Below, in pieces: positions 1 through 8,394 of a stretch of 22,351 bases of DNA (position 1 is the stretch's first letter; every line of letters begins with the position of its first letter). Origin of the DNA: Anaerolineae bacterium (lineage in GTDB: Bacteria > Chloroflexota > Anaerolineae > DRVO01); the NCBI GenBank assembly GCA_012719195.1, contig JAAYAV010000149.1:1-22351 (forward strand), in the 5' to 3' direction. The position numbers and the translations under genes are program-made. A model generated the notes under the pieces. The model was not told the DNA's origin and did no database searches. It was given only the letters and a program-made list of their open reading frames with translations.

Positions 1-33
1 CGCACCATCGGTCCGGAGCAGGTGAGAGGGTGA
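1..33 (+). CDS. C-terminal tail of an upstream gene (partial)
   Basis: The first frame is open from the left edge and ends at a TGA at 31-33, giving only the last ten residues (RTIGPEQVRG). The stop overlaps the GTG start of the flippase gene in a GTGA arrangement, the same four-base coupling used several times in this operon. That coupling is the only reason to believe it, because ten codons carry no family information. The upstream gene would be the preceding member of the glycan operon. A second frame stops at 23-25 and cannot be excluded. Confidence 0.45.
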   Translation, partial: RTIGPEQVRG

Positions 34-1481
34 GCACTGCTCGCACTGTCGCCAAGAATACCATGTCGCTCTTCCTGGCCGAGGTGATATCCAAGGCCGC
101 CTCTATCGTCTACTTTGCTGTGCTCGCCCGCTACATCCAGGTAGAGGGCGTAGGGCAGGTCTCGGCCGGCCAAGCAGTGGTCTACTCCCTCATTGTCCTG
201 GTCAGCTTTGGGATGGACCAGTTGCTGGTCCGCGAGATGTCGGCCGACAAGAGCCGGGTGCCGTCCTATGTGAGTACGGTGGTGCTGCTGCGGCTAGCCT
301 TGGTGGTGGTGTTCACTGGGGCGCTGTTGTTCCTGGTCCACCGGCTTGGTTACACGCGCGAACTGGCCACCATCACCTACCTATATGCCGCCAACGCCGT
401 GCTCCGGGTGTTCAGCGATATTGCGCTGGACGTGTTCCGCGCCCACGAGCAGATGGAGTACAACCTGGTGGTGCGCGTCACCAGGGACATCGCCAATGTC
501 GTACTGAGTCTGGTCGCCATCTTGATGGGCGCTGGGATCGTGGTGATCGTAGCTGTCTCGGTGGCAGCATCGGTGCTGGAGCTAGTGGTCGCCTGGGCTC
601 TCCTGCGGCGACGGTATGGCTTGCCGCGGCTGCAGTGGCGGCCAGAGCTAAGCAGACGTTTGATGGTGGCCGCGCTGCCGTTTCTCCTTGTTACTGGCAT
701 CTACCCGGCGGTGCAGCAGCAACTCAACACCATCGTCCTCTCGGCCACAGCCAACTCCACCGACTTGGGGCGGTTCGCTGCCGCCAACACCATCGTCGGG
801 CTGCTGCTGCTGGTCCCGTCGATGTTCATGCAGGCGATGTACCCGGTCTTCGCCCGGTTCTCCGCCCAGGTTTCCACTGCGCCCGAAGAGCGTCTCCGCC
901 TGGCCTACCGCAAGTCCTTCGGCTATCTCTTCCTGTTTGGTGTGGTGGTCTCGGTGGGCACGTACATGACGGCCGACCGGATAATCCCCATGGTGCTGGG
1001 AGATAGCTTCGCCAAAGCGGCGCCGGCCATGCACATCCTGGCTTGGATACCGATGGTGTCATACGTGGGTTACTGCAACGGCAGTTTCCTCACGGCGGTG
1101 GGGAAGGAGAGGCTGTTCATGGTAACCGAGGGAGGGTTCGCAGTCATCTACGGCCTCCTGGCTCTGACTTTGACCCCTCGCTACGGGTATCTGGGCGCAT
1201 CCTGGGCCATGTTGGGTCCGACCATCGTTGGTTTCGGGTTCTACACCGTGTGGTGTCACCGCCTGCTTGGCCTGGCCCTCCCTTGGCGCATGGCGGCAGC
1301 GTCGCTGGTGTCCGTGGCGGCAATGGCCCTGGTGGTGCGGTGGGCGTTGGCCAGCGGTGTGCACGTTCTCGCGGTGGCGATCTTGATCGCGCCCCCGGCC
1401 TATGGCCTCGGTCTCTTCGTTCTCCGGGGCATCACCGGCGAGGACGTAGCACTGTTGAGACATGCCCTGAAGTTGGCGTAG
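30..1481 (+). CDS. Wzx-type polysaccharide/oligosaccharide flippase
   Basis: This 483-residue protein is almost entirely hydrophobic and has the pattern of 12-14 membrane helices expected of the MATE/MVF-like polysaccharide transporters. The N-terminus (NTMSLFLAEVISKAASIVYF, residues 10-29, then AVLARY) is a typical opening for this family, and the length is normal. The family flips undecaprenyl-linked oligosaccharides from the cytoplasmic to the outer face of the membrane. The start is GTG at 30, overlapping the stop of the gene entering from the left. The next gene starts 9 bases after its stop. As the only integral membrane protein of the operon it is the likely exporter of the unit built by the downstream glycosyltransferases. 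The substrate cannot be read from sequence. A lipid II flippase (MurJ) is less likely given the context. Confidence 0.9.
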   Translation: MSTARTVAKNTMSLFLAEVISKAASIVYFAVLARYIQVEGVGQVSAGQAVVYSLIVLVSFGMDQLLVREMSADKSRVPSYVSTVVLLRLALVVVFTGALLFLVHRLGYTRELATITYLYAANAVLRVFSDIALDVFRAHEQMEYNLVVRVTRDIANVVLSLVAILMGAGIVVIVAVSVAASVLELVVAWALLRRRYGLPRLQWRPELSRRLMVAALPFLLVTGIYPAVQQQLNTIVLSATANSTDLGRFAAANTIVGLLLLVPSMFMQAMYPVFARFSAQVSTAPEERLRLAYRKSFGYLFLFGVVVSVGTYMTADRIIPMVLGDSFAKAAPAMHILAWIPMVSYVGYCNGSFLTAVGKERLFMVTEGGFAVIYGLLALTLTPRYGYLGASWAMLGPTIVGFGFYTVWCHRLLGLALPWRMAAASLVSVAAMALVVRWALASGVHVLAVAILIAPPAYGLGLFVLRGITGEDVALLRHALKLA

Positions 1482-1490
1482 GAGCAGACC

Positions 1491-2438
1491 ATGATGGACG
1501 CCGCCAATCGCGAGTGGCCTCTGGTCGCTCTTGTCACCCTCAACTGGAACGGTAAGGACCACACCATCGAGTGTGTCGAGTCCCTCTCTCGCCTTACCTA
1601 TCCCAACTACCGGGTCCTCATCGTCGACAACGGCTCCACCGACGGATCGGTCGCGGCCTTCCATGCGCAACTGCCCGAAGCTCTGGTGATCGAGAACGGG
1701 CGCAATCTGGGCTACTCACAGGGGTTCAATGCGGGGCTGCAGGCGGCCTATGATCTCGGTGCCGAGTACGTGCTGATTCTGAACAACGATACGATCGTCG
1801 ATCGCGGGGTTCTGGAGGCCCTGGTGGGTACCGCCGAGAGGGACGAGAAGATCGGCTTTGTTTCCGGCAAGGTCTACTACTACGACCGACCCAACGTCAT
1901 TCAGACGGCAGGGAGGGAGCCCCACCCGCTCTACCTCGTGCACGGACTGGTGGGCGAGGGGGAGGAGGACCGCGGCCAGTACGACGAAGAGAAGGACTAC
2001 GATTACCTGGACGACATCTTCCTGCTGGTCAGCCGGACGGCGTACGAGGCCACCGGTGGTTACGATCCTCTGTTCTTCCTGTACTACGAGGAGACGGATT
2101 GGTGCTATCGCGCGCGGCAGGCCGGCTTCCGGCTGGTCTACACACCTGAGGCTCGCGTGTGGCACAAGCACGGCAAGAGCACCGGCGGAGACCGCAGCCC
2201 CACCTTCGTCTACTACACCACGCGCAACCAGATCCTGTTCATGCGCCGCTGTGCTCCCTCCCCTCTGTTCCGGCGCTACCTGGCGCATGTCCTGGCTTCC
2301 AGCCCGCGCACGGCCGGCCGCTACCTGAGGCACAGGCGCTTTCGGCTCCTGCAAGCGTACCTGCGCGGCCTCGGTGCTGGGCTGGCCTGGCTGGCGCGAG
2401 GGTCGAAGCCGGCAGCTCCGCTGGTAACGCCGAACTGA
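1491..2438 (+). CDS. GT2 family glycosyltransferase (rhamnosyltransferase-like)
   Basis: The 315-residue GT-A fold enzyme transfers a sugar from a nucleotide sugar to the growing lipid-linked glycan at the cytoplasmic membrane face. The N-terminal Rossmann part reads VALVTLNWNGKD (about 12-23), then VDNGSTDGS (45-53). LNNDT (97-101) fills the position of the metal-binding DXD motif. The acceptor-side region FFLYYEETDWCYRARQAGF (195-213) is the usual GT2 segment with the candidate catalytic acid. This arrangement resembles WbbL-like rhamnosyltransferases, but donor identity is not decided by motifs. The ATG is preceded by GGAG overlapping the previous stop codon (TAGGAG, 6-base spacer); a second ATG follows immediately and could also serve. 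The C-terminal 60 residues are basic and may sit on the membrane. Confidence 0.92.
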   Translation: MMDAANREWPLVALVTLNWNGKDHTIECVESLSRLTYPNYRVLIVDNGSTDGSVAAFHAQLPEALVIENGRNLGYSQGFNAGLQAAYDLGAEYVLILNNDTIVDRGVLEALVGTAERDEKIGFVSGKVYYYDRPNVIQTAGREPHPLYLVHGLVGEGEEDRGQYDEEKDYDYLDDIFLLVSRTAYEATGGYDPLFFLYYEETDWCYRARQAGFRLVYTPEARVWHKHGKSTGGDRSPTFVYYTTRNQILFMRRCAPSPLFRRYLAHVLASSPRTAGRYLRHRRFRLLQAYLRGLGAGLAWLARGSKPAAPLVTPN

Positions 2439-2455
2439 AGGCAGTGGGGGTAACT

Positions 2456-3577
2456 ATGGCCGATACGTACCAGGTTTGCAGTCGCTGCATATTGCCGTCG
2501 TCCTTTCCCGGGATATCGTTTGATGACGAGGGCGTCTGCTCCGAGTGCCACCGGCATGATGAGCGCTGGCGTACGTTCGATGCTGGGCAGGCCGAGCGGT
2601 CGGCGCTGCTCGAACGCCTCTGTGACGATGCCAGGGCCCGGGGAAAGGAGTTCGATGCTCTAGTGCCCCTGTCGGGCGGCAAGGATAGCCTCTACGTTCT
2701 GTACCAAGCCACTAGACACCTGGGCCTTCGCTGTCTGGCCTTCACACTGGATAACGGCTTCCTCTCGGATGCGGCGAAGGCCAACATCAGGAGTGCCTGC
2801 AGCCGTCTGGGCGTGGAGCACGTCTACTACAACATGGACCCCCAGCTGATGTCCCAGCTCTTCGCTCTCTTCATGAGGAAGACGGGGGACTTCTGCGGCG
2901 TGTGCATGCGGGCCATCGGCATGGCTACGGAGCGCGTGGCCGACATGTACGACGTGCCCCTGATACTTCAGGGCAGTTCGTCGCGCACGGAGCTGGTCCT
3001 GTCCCGGGAGATGTTCGAGCCCGGGCCGATTCCGTACATCCGTAACGTGCTTGCCGGCGAGGAGATAGGCCCGGAGGCACGGAGACTCCTCTATAACGTG
3101 AGTATGCGCCGCCGGCTGGGTTATCGGGTCTTCCGCGCCGAGAGGGGCACTCGGTTGCGCTTCTACGGTGGGCTGAAGCTACCCGACTACATGGACTGGG
3201 ATTACGACACTATCTACCGCGTGCTGCGCGAGGAGTTGGGCTGGCAGGCTCCGCAGGGCAAGGCCGAACACTACGACTGCCAGATCCATGCGGTCACGAA
3301 CTACATGCACAACAGACGCTTCCCCGGGCTGGAGATCCGCCGCCTCACCCTGGCTCGCCTGGCCATGGTAGGCCAGATTAGCCGCGAGGAGGCCTTGGCG
3401 CAGTTGCAGGAGCCGGAGGAAACGTGTCCGGAGGAGGAGATGGCGCTGCTCCTTGACCGGCTGAACATGCCCCGTGAGGAGTTCGACAGGTGCGTAGACC
3501 TGGGCCCCCGGCACCTCCTCTATCAGCCGAAGCCGGCCTCCAGGCTGCAGCGCGTGGTGAAACGAGTCCTGGGTTGA
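2456..3577 (+). CDS. PP-loop N-acetyl sugar amidotransferase (WbpG/PseA family)
   Basis: The protein has 373 residues from the ATG at 2456, which is preceded by a G-run with a 5-base spacer; the reading frame stays open farther upstream only because it overlaps the GT2 gene. Two Cys pairs at the N-terminus (C8/C11 and C28/C31) look like a small zinc site. The ATP-pyrophosphatase PP-loop SGGKDS lies at 73-78, and a third pair, FCGVC, at 146-150. This is the layout of the WbpG/PseA group, which converts an acetamido sugar to an acetamidino sugar with ammonia from a partner glutaminase. WbpG works with HisH- and HisF-like partners (WbpH and a cyclase). None is visible here, so ammonia may come from elsewhere in the genome or the reaction may differ. 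It sits 17 bases after the GT2 gene. Other PP-loop functions, such as sulfur transfer, remain possible. Confidence 0.85.
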   Translation: MADTYQVCSRCILPSSFPGISFDDEGVCSECHRHDERWRTFDAGQAERSALLERLCDDARARGKEFDALVPLSGGKDSLYVLYQATRHLGLRCLAFTLDNGFLSDAAKANIRSACSRLGVEHVYYNMDPQLMSQLFALFMRKTGDFCGVCMRAIGMATERVADMYDVPLILQGSSSRTELVLSREMFEPGPIPYIRNVLAGEEIGPEARRLLYNVSMRRRLGYRVFRAERGTRLRFYGGLKLPDYMDWDYDTIYRVLREELGWQAPQGKAEHYDCQIHAVTNYMHNRRFPGLEIRRLTLARLAMVGQISREEALAQLQEPEETCPEEEMALLLDRLNMPREEFDRCVDLGPRHLLYQPKPASRLQRVVKRVLG

Positions 3578-4794
3578 CCCGGCAGGCATCCCCCAAGCCC
3601 CGCCTTCTTATCATCGGCGGTACCAATCTCCTGCAGAGGGGCAACCATCGCATTCACCATCTTGTGGCCCACTTGCGCCGCTGGGGCTACGCCCTGGACT
3701 TGGTCGGCCACGTTAACTACCGGGAGGTGCGCACGCAGCCCGCGAGTGAGCCAGTCCGTGGGCCGAGAGCGGGGGCGGCCGGACCCATGCTCAGCGTTGA
3801 GGCGCAAGGCGACGACCGGCTGTTGGTGGTGCGTAAGCCCCCGGCTGTGGCCGGCCGCCTGGCGCAAGACCTGCTGTCCTACGCGCTCCTGCGGAGACGG
3901 CTTTCCCGCTACCCCGTGTGTGTCTACGGCCACCCCGGGAATTCGGTCCTGGCCTACCTTCTTCAGCGCGCGGCGGTGGCCCTAAGGGTTGTCTACGACG
4001 ACTGGGACTACTTCCCCGTCCACTCCACCACGGTGCGCGGGAGGATGGACGCCAGAGAGTTGGCCTGGCGCGAGAGGCTCTCGGTCCGGCAGGCGGATGC
4101 AGTGGTGAGTGTGAGCTCGGTCCTGGCTCGGCTGCGCGAGAGCCAGGGCGCTAAGCGGGTCCTGGTGGCCGCCAACGGCGTCGATGGTGAGTTCTTCGGC
4201 CGGGCAGAGAGCGGTCGGACGGCCTCGCACCCTCCGACACTCATCTTCGTGGGCAGCCTGTTCCGTGCTTGGGGCGTAGACCTGGCCATCGAGTCGCTTC
4301 CCCTCATCCACCGGAGCCTGCCGACCGTCCGTTTTCTCGTCGTGGGCTCCGGGCCGGAGGAAGCGGCCCTGAGAGCCCTGGCTCGGCGCAGTCCTAGCTT
4401 GGGAGAGGCGGTGGAGTTCCAGGGCCGGCAAGACTACATCCGACTGCCCGATCACCTGGCCCGCGCCGATGTGGGCGTGGTGACCTACCGCGATGAGGAG
4501 TTCGTGCGCTACTCGTCGTCTCTCAAGGCCCTGGAGTACATGGCCGCCGGCTTGCCGGTGCTAGGCACCCGGGTGGGCGAGACGGCCCGGCTGGTGGAGG
4601 AGAGCGGCGCGGGCCTGCTGGTGGACTTCTCGCCGGAGGCGTTCGCGGCCGCGGCTCTGCGCCTGTTCCAGGACCGCCGTATCTACGATGGTTGCCGCAA
4701 GAGTGCCCGCCAGTGCGCGGCGGAGCACTCCTGGGAGCGCACCCTAGAACCCGTGCGGGAGTTGGTGGGCCGGTTCGCGGCGGAGACGAGCTGA
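3574..4794 (+). CDS. GT4 family glycosyltransferase (1)
   Basis: A 406-residue GT-B glycosyltransferase. I place the start at the TTG at 3574, which overlaps the previous stop as TTGA. The frame extends farther upstream, but that part only shadows the amidotransferase gene, and the first in-frame ATG is near codon 72, inside the conserved fold. Visible motifs are the N-terminal RLLIIGGTN strand (10-18), the hinge motif FVGSLFRAWGVD (225-236), FLVVGSGPEE (254-263) and the nucleotide-sugar segment LKALEYMAAGLPVLGTRVGE (317-336). The first Glu of the usual EX7E motif is not obvious. The substrate is unknown. The ribosome-binding site is weak, suggesting translational coupling to the gene before it. 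Confidence 0.88.
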   Translation: MTRQASPKPRLLIIGGTNLLQRGNHRIHHLVAHLRRWGYALDLVGHVNYREVRTQPASEPVRGPRAGAAGPMLSVEAQGDDRLLVVRKPPAVAGRLAQDLLSYALLRRRLSRYPVCVYGHPGNSVLAYLLQRAAVALRVVYDDWDYFPVHSTTVRGRMDARELAWRERLSVRQADAVVSVSSVLARLRESQGAKRVLVAANGVDGEFFGRAESGRTASHPPTLIFVGSLFRAWGVDLAIESLPLIHRSLPTVRFLVVGSGPEEAALRALARRSPSLGEAVEFQGRQDYIRLPDHLARADVGVVTYRDEEFVRYSSSLKALEYMAAGLPVLGTRVGETARLVEESGAGLLVDFSPEAFAAAALRLFQDRRIYDGCRKSARQCAAEHSWERTLEPVRELVGRFAAETS

Positions 4795-5981
4795 TGCGGG
4801 TGCTCTACTACGCCGTGCCCTGGTTCCTTGATGTGGAGGCCCCCTTCATTGCCGCCATGAGTAGGCTGGTCGACCTGCATGTACTACTGGAGATCAACCC
4901 GATGGCATGGCGCACTAGCATGTTCGACGTGTCCTCCATCCCCGTAGCATCGGGCGTCTCGCAGGCCGAGGCAGTTCTCCAGGCCCTTCCAGGCCGGCTG
5001 ACGGAGTCCTGGGGCCAGGTGCAGGACTTCCGGCTGGCGGTATATCCGGGGAAGCGTGCCTATGATCCTAGGAACCTCCAGACGGGCCGCGCCGTCCTGG
5101 GCCATGTTCGGGCTGTCGCTCCGGACGTGGTGCACCTGGAAGGGTACTCGGGGCGGCTCACATGGGTGTTGCCGGCGCTGGCGCGCAGGCCCCTGGTAGT
5201 CTCAGTCCACGATCCTAGGCCGCACTTGGGCGAGAGTCACTGGCGAAAGACCATAGTGCGGCGCCTAAGCTTCGCGGCGGCCGACCGTCTTGTGCTGCAC
5301 AACCGCGCTCAAGTCGCCGACTTCCGCGACGAGTACCGCGTTCCAGAGTCGAAGGTGGAGGTTATTCCCCTGGGGGTTTGTGATGCGTTTGCATCCTGGG
5401 GCGTAGGTAACGCCGGTGACGGATCCGGCGAGGAAGAGGGCACGGTGCTCTTCTACGGACGCCTGTCGCCATACAAGGGCCTCGAGGACCTGTATCGCGC
5501 CGCCGAACTGGTGTGCCGGCAGATGCCCACGGCTCGCTTCATCGTGGCGGGGCAACCGGTTCCGGGCTACGACCTGCCGCCGGCGCCGGACCTGCCCGGC
5601 AACGCTCTCGAGCTCCACCTCGGCTACGTCCCCAACGATGAGCTGATCGCGCTCATGCGTCGGAGTTGCCTGGTGGTCTGCCCCTACACGGAGGCCACCC
5701 AGAGCGCCGTTGTGCTGACGGCCTACGCATTCAACAAGCCCGTAGTGGCTACCGAGGTCGGGGGCCTGCCGGAATATGTCCGGCATGGCGAGACCGGCCT
5801 CCTAGTCCCGCCTCGAGACCCAGAGGCCCTGGCGGCAGCGATCATTCGCGTACTGGCCGGGGCCGAACGGCACAAGTTCCGCCTCGGGATCCGCGCGCTG
5901 GCCGAGGGAGAGTTGTCCTGGACCGGTATCGCCGAGAGAACCGCTGAAGCCTACTGCCGGATGCTAGGAGGGATCCAGTGA
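4794..5981 (+). CDS. GT4 family glycosyltransferase (2)
   Basis: A 395-residue GT-B enzyme whose ATG shares one base with the previous stop (TGATG); GGAG lies 8 bases upstream. The longer frame to 4692 only overlaps the preceding gene and is not used. The N-terminal domain contains DVVHLEGYSGR (111-121) and VSVHDPRPH (137-145). The C-terminal nucleotide-binding half has FYGRLSPYKGLEDL (220-233), IVAGQPVPGYD (250-260), CPYTEATQSAVVLTAYAFNK (296-315) and the loop TEVGGLPEYVRHGETGLLVP. This is a canonical GT4 layout of normal length. It acts in the cytoplasm on the membrane-bound acceptor. Donor and linkage are not deducible. An AGGAGGGA site close to its 3' end serves the next gene. Confidence 0.9.
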   Translation: MRVLYYAVPWFLDVEAPFIAAMSRLVDLHVLLEINPMAWRTSMFDVSSIPVASGVSQAEAVLQALPGRLTESWGQVQDFRLAVYPGKRAYDPRNLQTGRAVLGHVRAVAPDVVHLEGYSGRLTWVLPALARRPLVVSVHDPRPHLGESHWRKTIVRRLSFAAADRLVLHNRAQVADFRDEYRVPESKVEVIPLGVCDAFASWGVGNAGDGSGEEEGTVLFYGRLSPYKGLEDLYRAAELVCRQMPTARFIVAGQPVPGYDLPPAPDLPGNALELHLGYVPNDELIALMRRSCLVVCPYTEATQSAVVLTAYAFNKPVVATEVGGLPEYVRHGETGLLVPPRDPEALAAAIIRVLAGAERHKFRLGIRALAEGELSWTGIAERTAEAYCRMLGGIQ

Positions 5982-7174
5982 GCCGATCGTCGCGGCCGGT
6001 CCTGACGGTCTTTTTCGACGGTCTCAAGCCGGAGGGCCTAACGAGCATGCCCTTCCTGAGCTCTATGCCCTACCGGGCACCCCTGCGGACTCTGCTCGGC
6101 TACTCCATCGCGTGCCACGCCTCCATGTACACCGGTGTGTACCCGGACCGTCATGGCCTCTGGTTCCTGTGGCAGCGGTCTCCGGAGACGTCACCCTTCG
6201 CCTGGCTGCGCAAGGTGCCTTTGCTGAGCCTAGTCGACAGCCTGCCGGCACGCCTGGGAGTACATAAGCTGACCGCCAGCCGGTGCCCCTACACCTCCTA
6301 TTGGGGACTGCCGCGGATCGTCAACCTCCCGTTGCGCTACTGGCCCGAGGTGGACGTGAGCGAGACTCGCTATTGGGATGAGGACGGCTACGTGCCGGGC
6401 TACCCTACGGTTTTCGAGCGCTTGCGAGCTGCTCAGGTCCCCTACGATACGCTTGGCCTGCATAGGGGCGGGTCCGGCCCGCACGGCATCGAAGCCGTGG
6501 AGCACAAGCCGCTGCCCACGATTAAGCCCTGGACGTACCTCTTCGTCGGTGAGCCTGATGGGCTCTCGCACCGCTATACCCAGGAGGGCCCCCAGACCAA
6601 AGCCATGCTGAGGCGGCTGGACCAGATCGTGGAAGCCCGCTACCGGGAGTTCGAGTCGCGCGTCGGTGAGTTCGACTTCATCGCCTACTCGGATCACGGC
6701 CACATTGCCATTGAGGACCGGATCAACCCTTACGAGCTGTTTGAGCAGTCGGCGGACGACCTGAACCGGTACATGCATCTCATCGACGCCGGCTACCTGA
6801 GGTTGTGGTTTCGCACGCCTGAGGAGCGTAGCCAGGCGGAGCGGGTCCTCGCGAATGTCCCGCAGGGGTACATCCTCGACGAAGAGACGATGGCGCGCGA
6901 GCACGTGGACCCCGGCGAGGGCCGCTATGGTGAACTGATCTTCTACCTGAATGCCGGCACGATCTTCTCCTGGACTACCTTCGGCTACGGACGCAAGCAG
7001 CGTTCAATGCACGGCTATCTTCCGTCACACCCAGAGTCCGACGGGGTGTTCATAACCAACTGCTCCCGGCCCACTGAGAAGGTGGTGCAGTTGGTCGACA
7101 TCCTGCCTACGCTCTTGGACCGGCTCGGGCTGCCGGTGCCGGCCGGCCTGGACGGGCAGCCGGTGCTGGCTTAG
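5978..7174 (+). CDS. Type I phosphodiesterase / alkaline phosphatase superfamily enzyme
   Basis: The 398-residue protein starts at a GTG overlapping the previous stop (GTGA), with a strong AGGAGGGA upstream. It has the full metal-site pattern of the nucleotide pyrophosphatase/phosphodiesterase branch. D14 lies in VFFDG. Ser43 in YSIACHASMYTG aligns with the nucleophile of that family, and YPDRHG follows. D194 and H198 are in EPDGLSH, D239/H240 in YSDHGH, and H345 in MHGYLPSHP. The end, DILPTLLDRLGLPVPAGLDG, is the familiar closing segment of this superfamily. There is no signal peptide or membrane helix, so it is probably cytoplasmic, unlike many relatives. It could hydrolyse a phosphodiester on a glycan intermediate, or transfer a phospho-group. 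It is followed after 3 bases by a nucleotidyltransferase gene, so the two may act on one phosphorylated intermediate. The Ser in place of the usual Thr is a mild variation. Confidence 0.85.
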   Translation: MSRSSRPVLTVFFDGLKPEGLTSMPFLSSMPYRAPLRTLLGYSIACHASMYTGVYPDRHGLWFLWQRSPETSPFAWLRKVPLLSLVDSLPARLGVHKLTASRCPYTSYWGLPRIVNLPLRYWPEVDVSETRYWDEDGYVPGYPTVFERLRAAQVPYDTLGLHRGGSGPHGIEAVEHKPLPTIKPWTYLFVGEPDGLSHRYTQEGPQTKAMLRRLDQIVEARYREFESRVGEFDFIAYSDHGHIAIEDRINPYELFEQSADDLNRYMHLIDAGYLRLWFRTPEERSQAERVLANVPQGYILDEETMAREHVDPGEGRYGELIFYLNAGTIFSWTTFGYGRKQRSMHGYLPSHPESDGVFITNCSRPTEKVVQLVDILPTLLDRLGLPVPAGLDGQPVLA

Positions 7175-7177
7175 GCC

Positions 7178-8374
7178 ATGGCGCATTACACCCTGGACCA
7201 CAACCACGAGATCGACTCCACCATAGAGCGGCACCTGATCGAGATCCGCGACGTGCTGCTGGCGGAGTTGAGCGCGCAGGGCTGCCGCCCACAGGCCATT
7301 CTCCTCTCGGGCAGCTTTGGTCGGGGTGAGGGCAGCGCCTGGTACCAAGAAGGCGCGGTCCACATCGCCAGCGACTATGAGATCAACGTGGTCTGCGACT
7401 CATGGCGGGCCAGAAAGGCACTCGAGCGGGCACGCCGACGCTTTGCCGATTCGACCCCGGTGCCGGTTTCGCTCTCTCAGATCACGAGCAGGAGGCTGCG
7501 CCAGGGCCGGACACGTAACCTGTCTTTCGGGCCTCCTCGGCACAGCATATACATGTACGAGGTCAAGGCGGCGTCGCAAGTCCTCCACGGTTCCCTTGAC
7601 GGCCTCCTCGGCGCGGTAGACCCGACCATCATCCCGCCGGAGGAAGGCGTCCTCCTGGTCAGCAACCGTATGCTGGAGGTCCTTGAGTCCTGGCTTCGGC
7701 CACAGCAGGATGGACTGGAGCATGCCCTCGCCAAGCTGGTTCTCGCCTGTGGAGACGCCGTCCTGCTGTCTCGCGGCCTCTACCACTACTCCTATGTGGA
7801 GAGGGCACAGCGGCTGGCGGAACTGCCCTCAGAGGTGGTCAGGGCCTATCTGGGCGACCGGTTCCACTCGGTCTACTCCGAAGCCGTCTCTCGCAAGCTG
7901 TGGCCATCGACAGCGGCAGCGGGCGGCGCGGGTCTTCGTTACCAACTCCCTGCCGTGGCGGGATTCGCTCGAGAGGGATTGCGCTGGCTCGGCTGTCGTA
8001 CCGCGCCGAGCGGTGAGCCCGAGGTGCTGCTGCCCGTATCCTACACTCCCGGGCGCCTACCGGTGCCGCCGGTCCTGTTTGAGGACGCGGTCAGTTGGGT
8101 GCGGGCCAAGCGCGCGCGCCGCCCCGTCGGCTGGCGCCGCCTGCCGGTGGAGGCTCGCCTGCTGTCGCTGCGCCAGCTTCTCTACCGCGCCATCCCGGCG
8201 CTGTTCCTCTCTCTTCCACAGAATGGCAGCGACGACGGCGACATGCTTGCCCAGGCCTGGTACTGGGCCGGATGGACGGTGGGCGACCGGGGCGCCGGCA
8301 CGGATGTCTTGTCGGGTCGTTCCTGGGAGACTCTAGCGGGCTCTGTTCTGAGCACTTGGCATGCCATCGCTTGA
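7178..8374 (+). CDS. Pol-beta superfamily nucleotidyltransferase-like protein
   Basis: A 398-residue soluble protein. The N-terminal part carries the minimal nucleotidyltransferase signature: GSFGRGEG at 45-52, then SDYEINVV at 65-72, where D66 and E68 would bind the metals. The gap between the glycine motif and the acidic pair is longer than the usual 9-13 residues because of a short insertion. The remaining 300 residues match no family I can name; they look helical and rich in Arg, Leu and Trp, with no membrane segment. Members of this fold transfer a nucleotidyl group to proteins, RNA, antibiotics or small molecules. The ATG lies 3 bases after the phosphodiesterase stop with no good ribosome-binding site, so coupled translation is likely. 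A role in adding a nucleotidyl or phospho group to a glycan precursor is inference only. Confidence 0.7.
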   Translation: MAHYTLDHNHEIDSTIERHLIEIRDVLLAELSAQGCRPQAILLSGSFGRGEGSAWYQEGAVHIASDYEINVVCDSWRARKALERARRRFADSTPVPVSLSQITSRRLRQGRTRNLSFGPPRHSIYMYEVKAASQVLHGSLDGLLGAVDPTIIPPEEGVLLVSNRMLEVLESWLRPQQDGLEHALAKLVLACGDAVLLSRGLYHYSYVERAQRLAELPSEVVRAYLGDRFHSVYSEAVSRKLWPSTAAAGGAGLRYQLPAVAGFAREGLRWLGCRTAPSGEPEVLLPVSYTPGRLPVPPVLFEDAVSWVRAKRARRPVGWRRLPVEARLLSLRQLLYRAIPALFLSLPQNGSDDGDMLAQAWYWAGWTVGDRGAGTDVLSGRSWETLAGSVLSTWHAIA

Positions 8375-8394
8375 CCAACAAAGAGGCAAGACCA

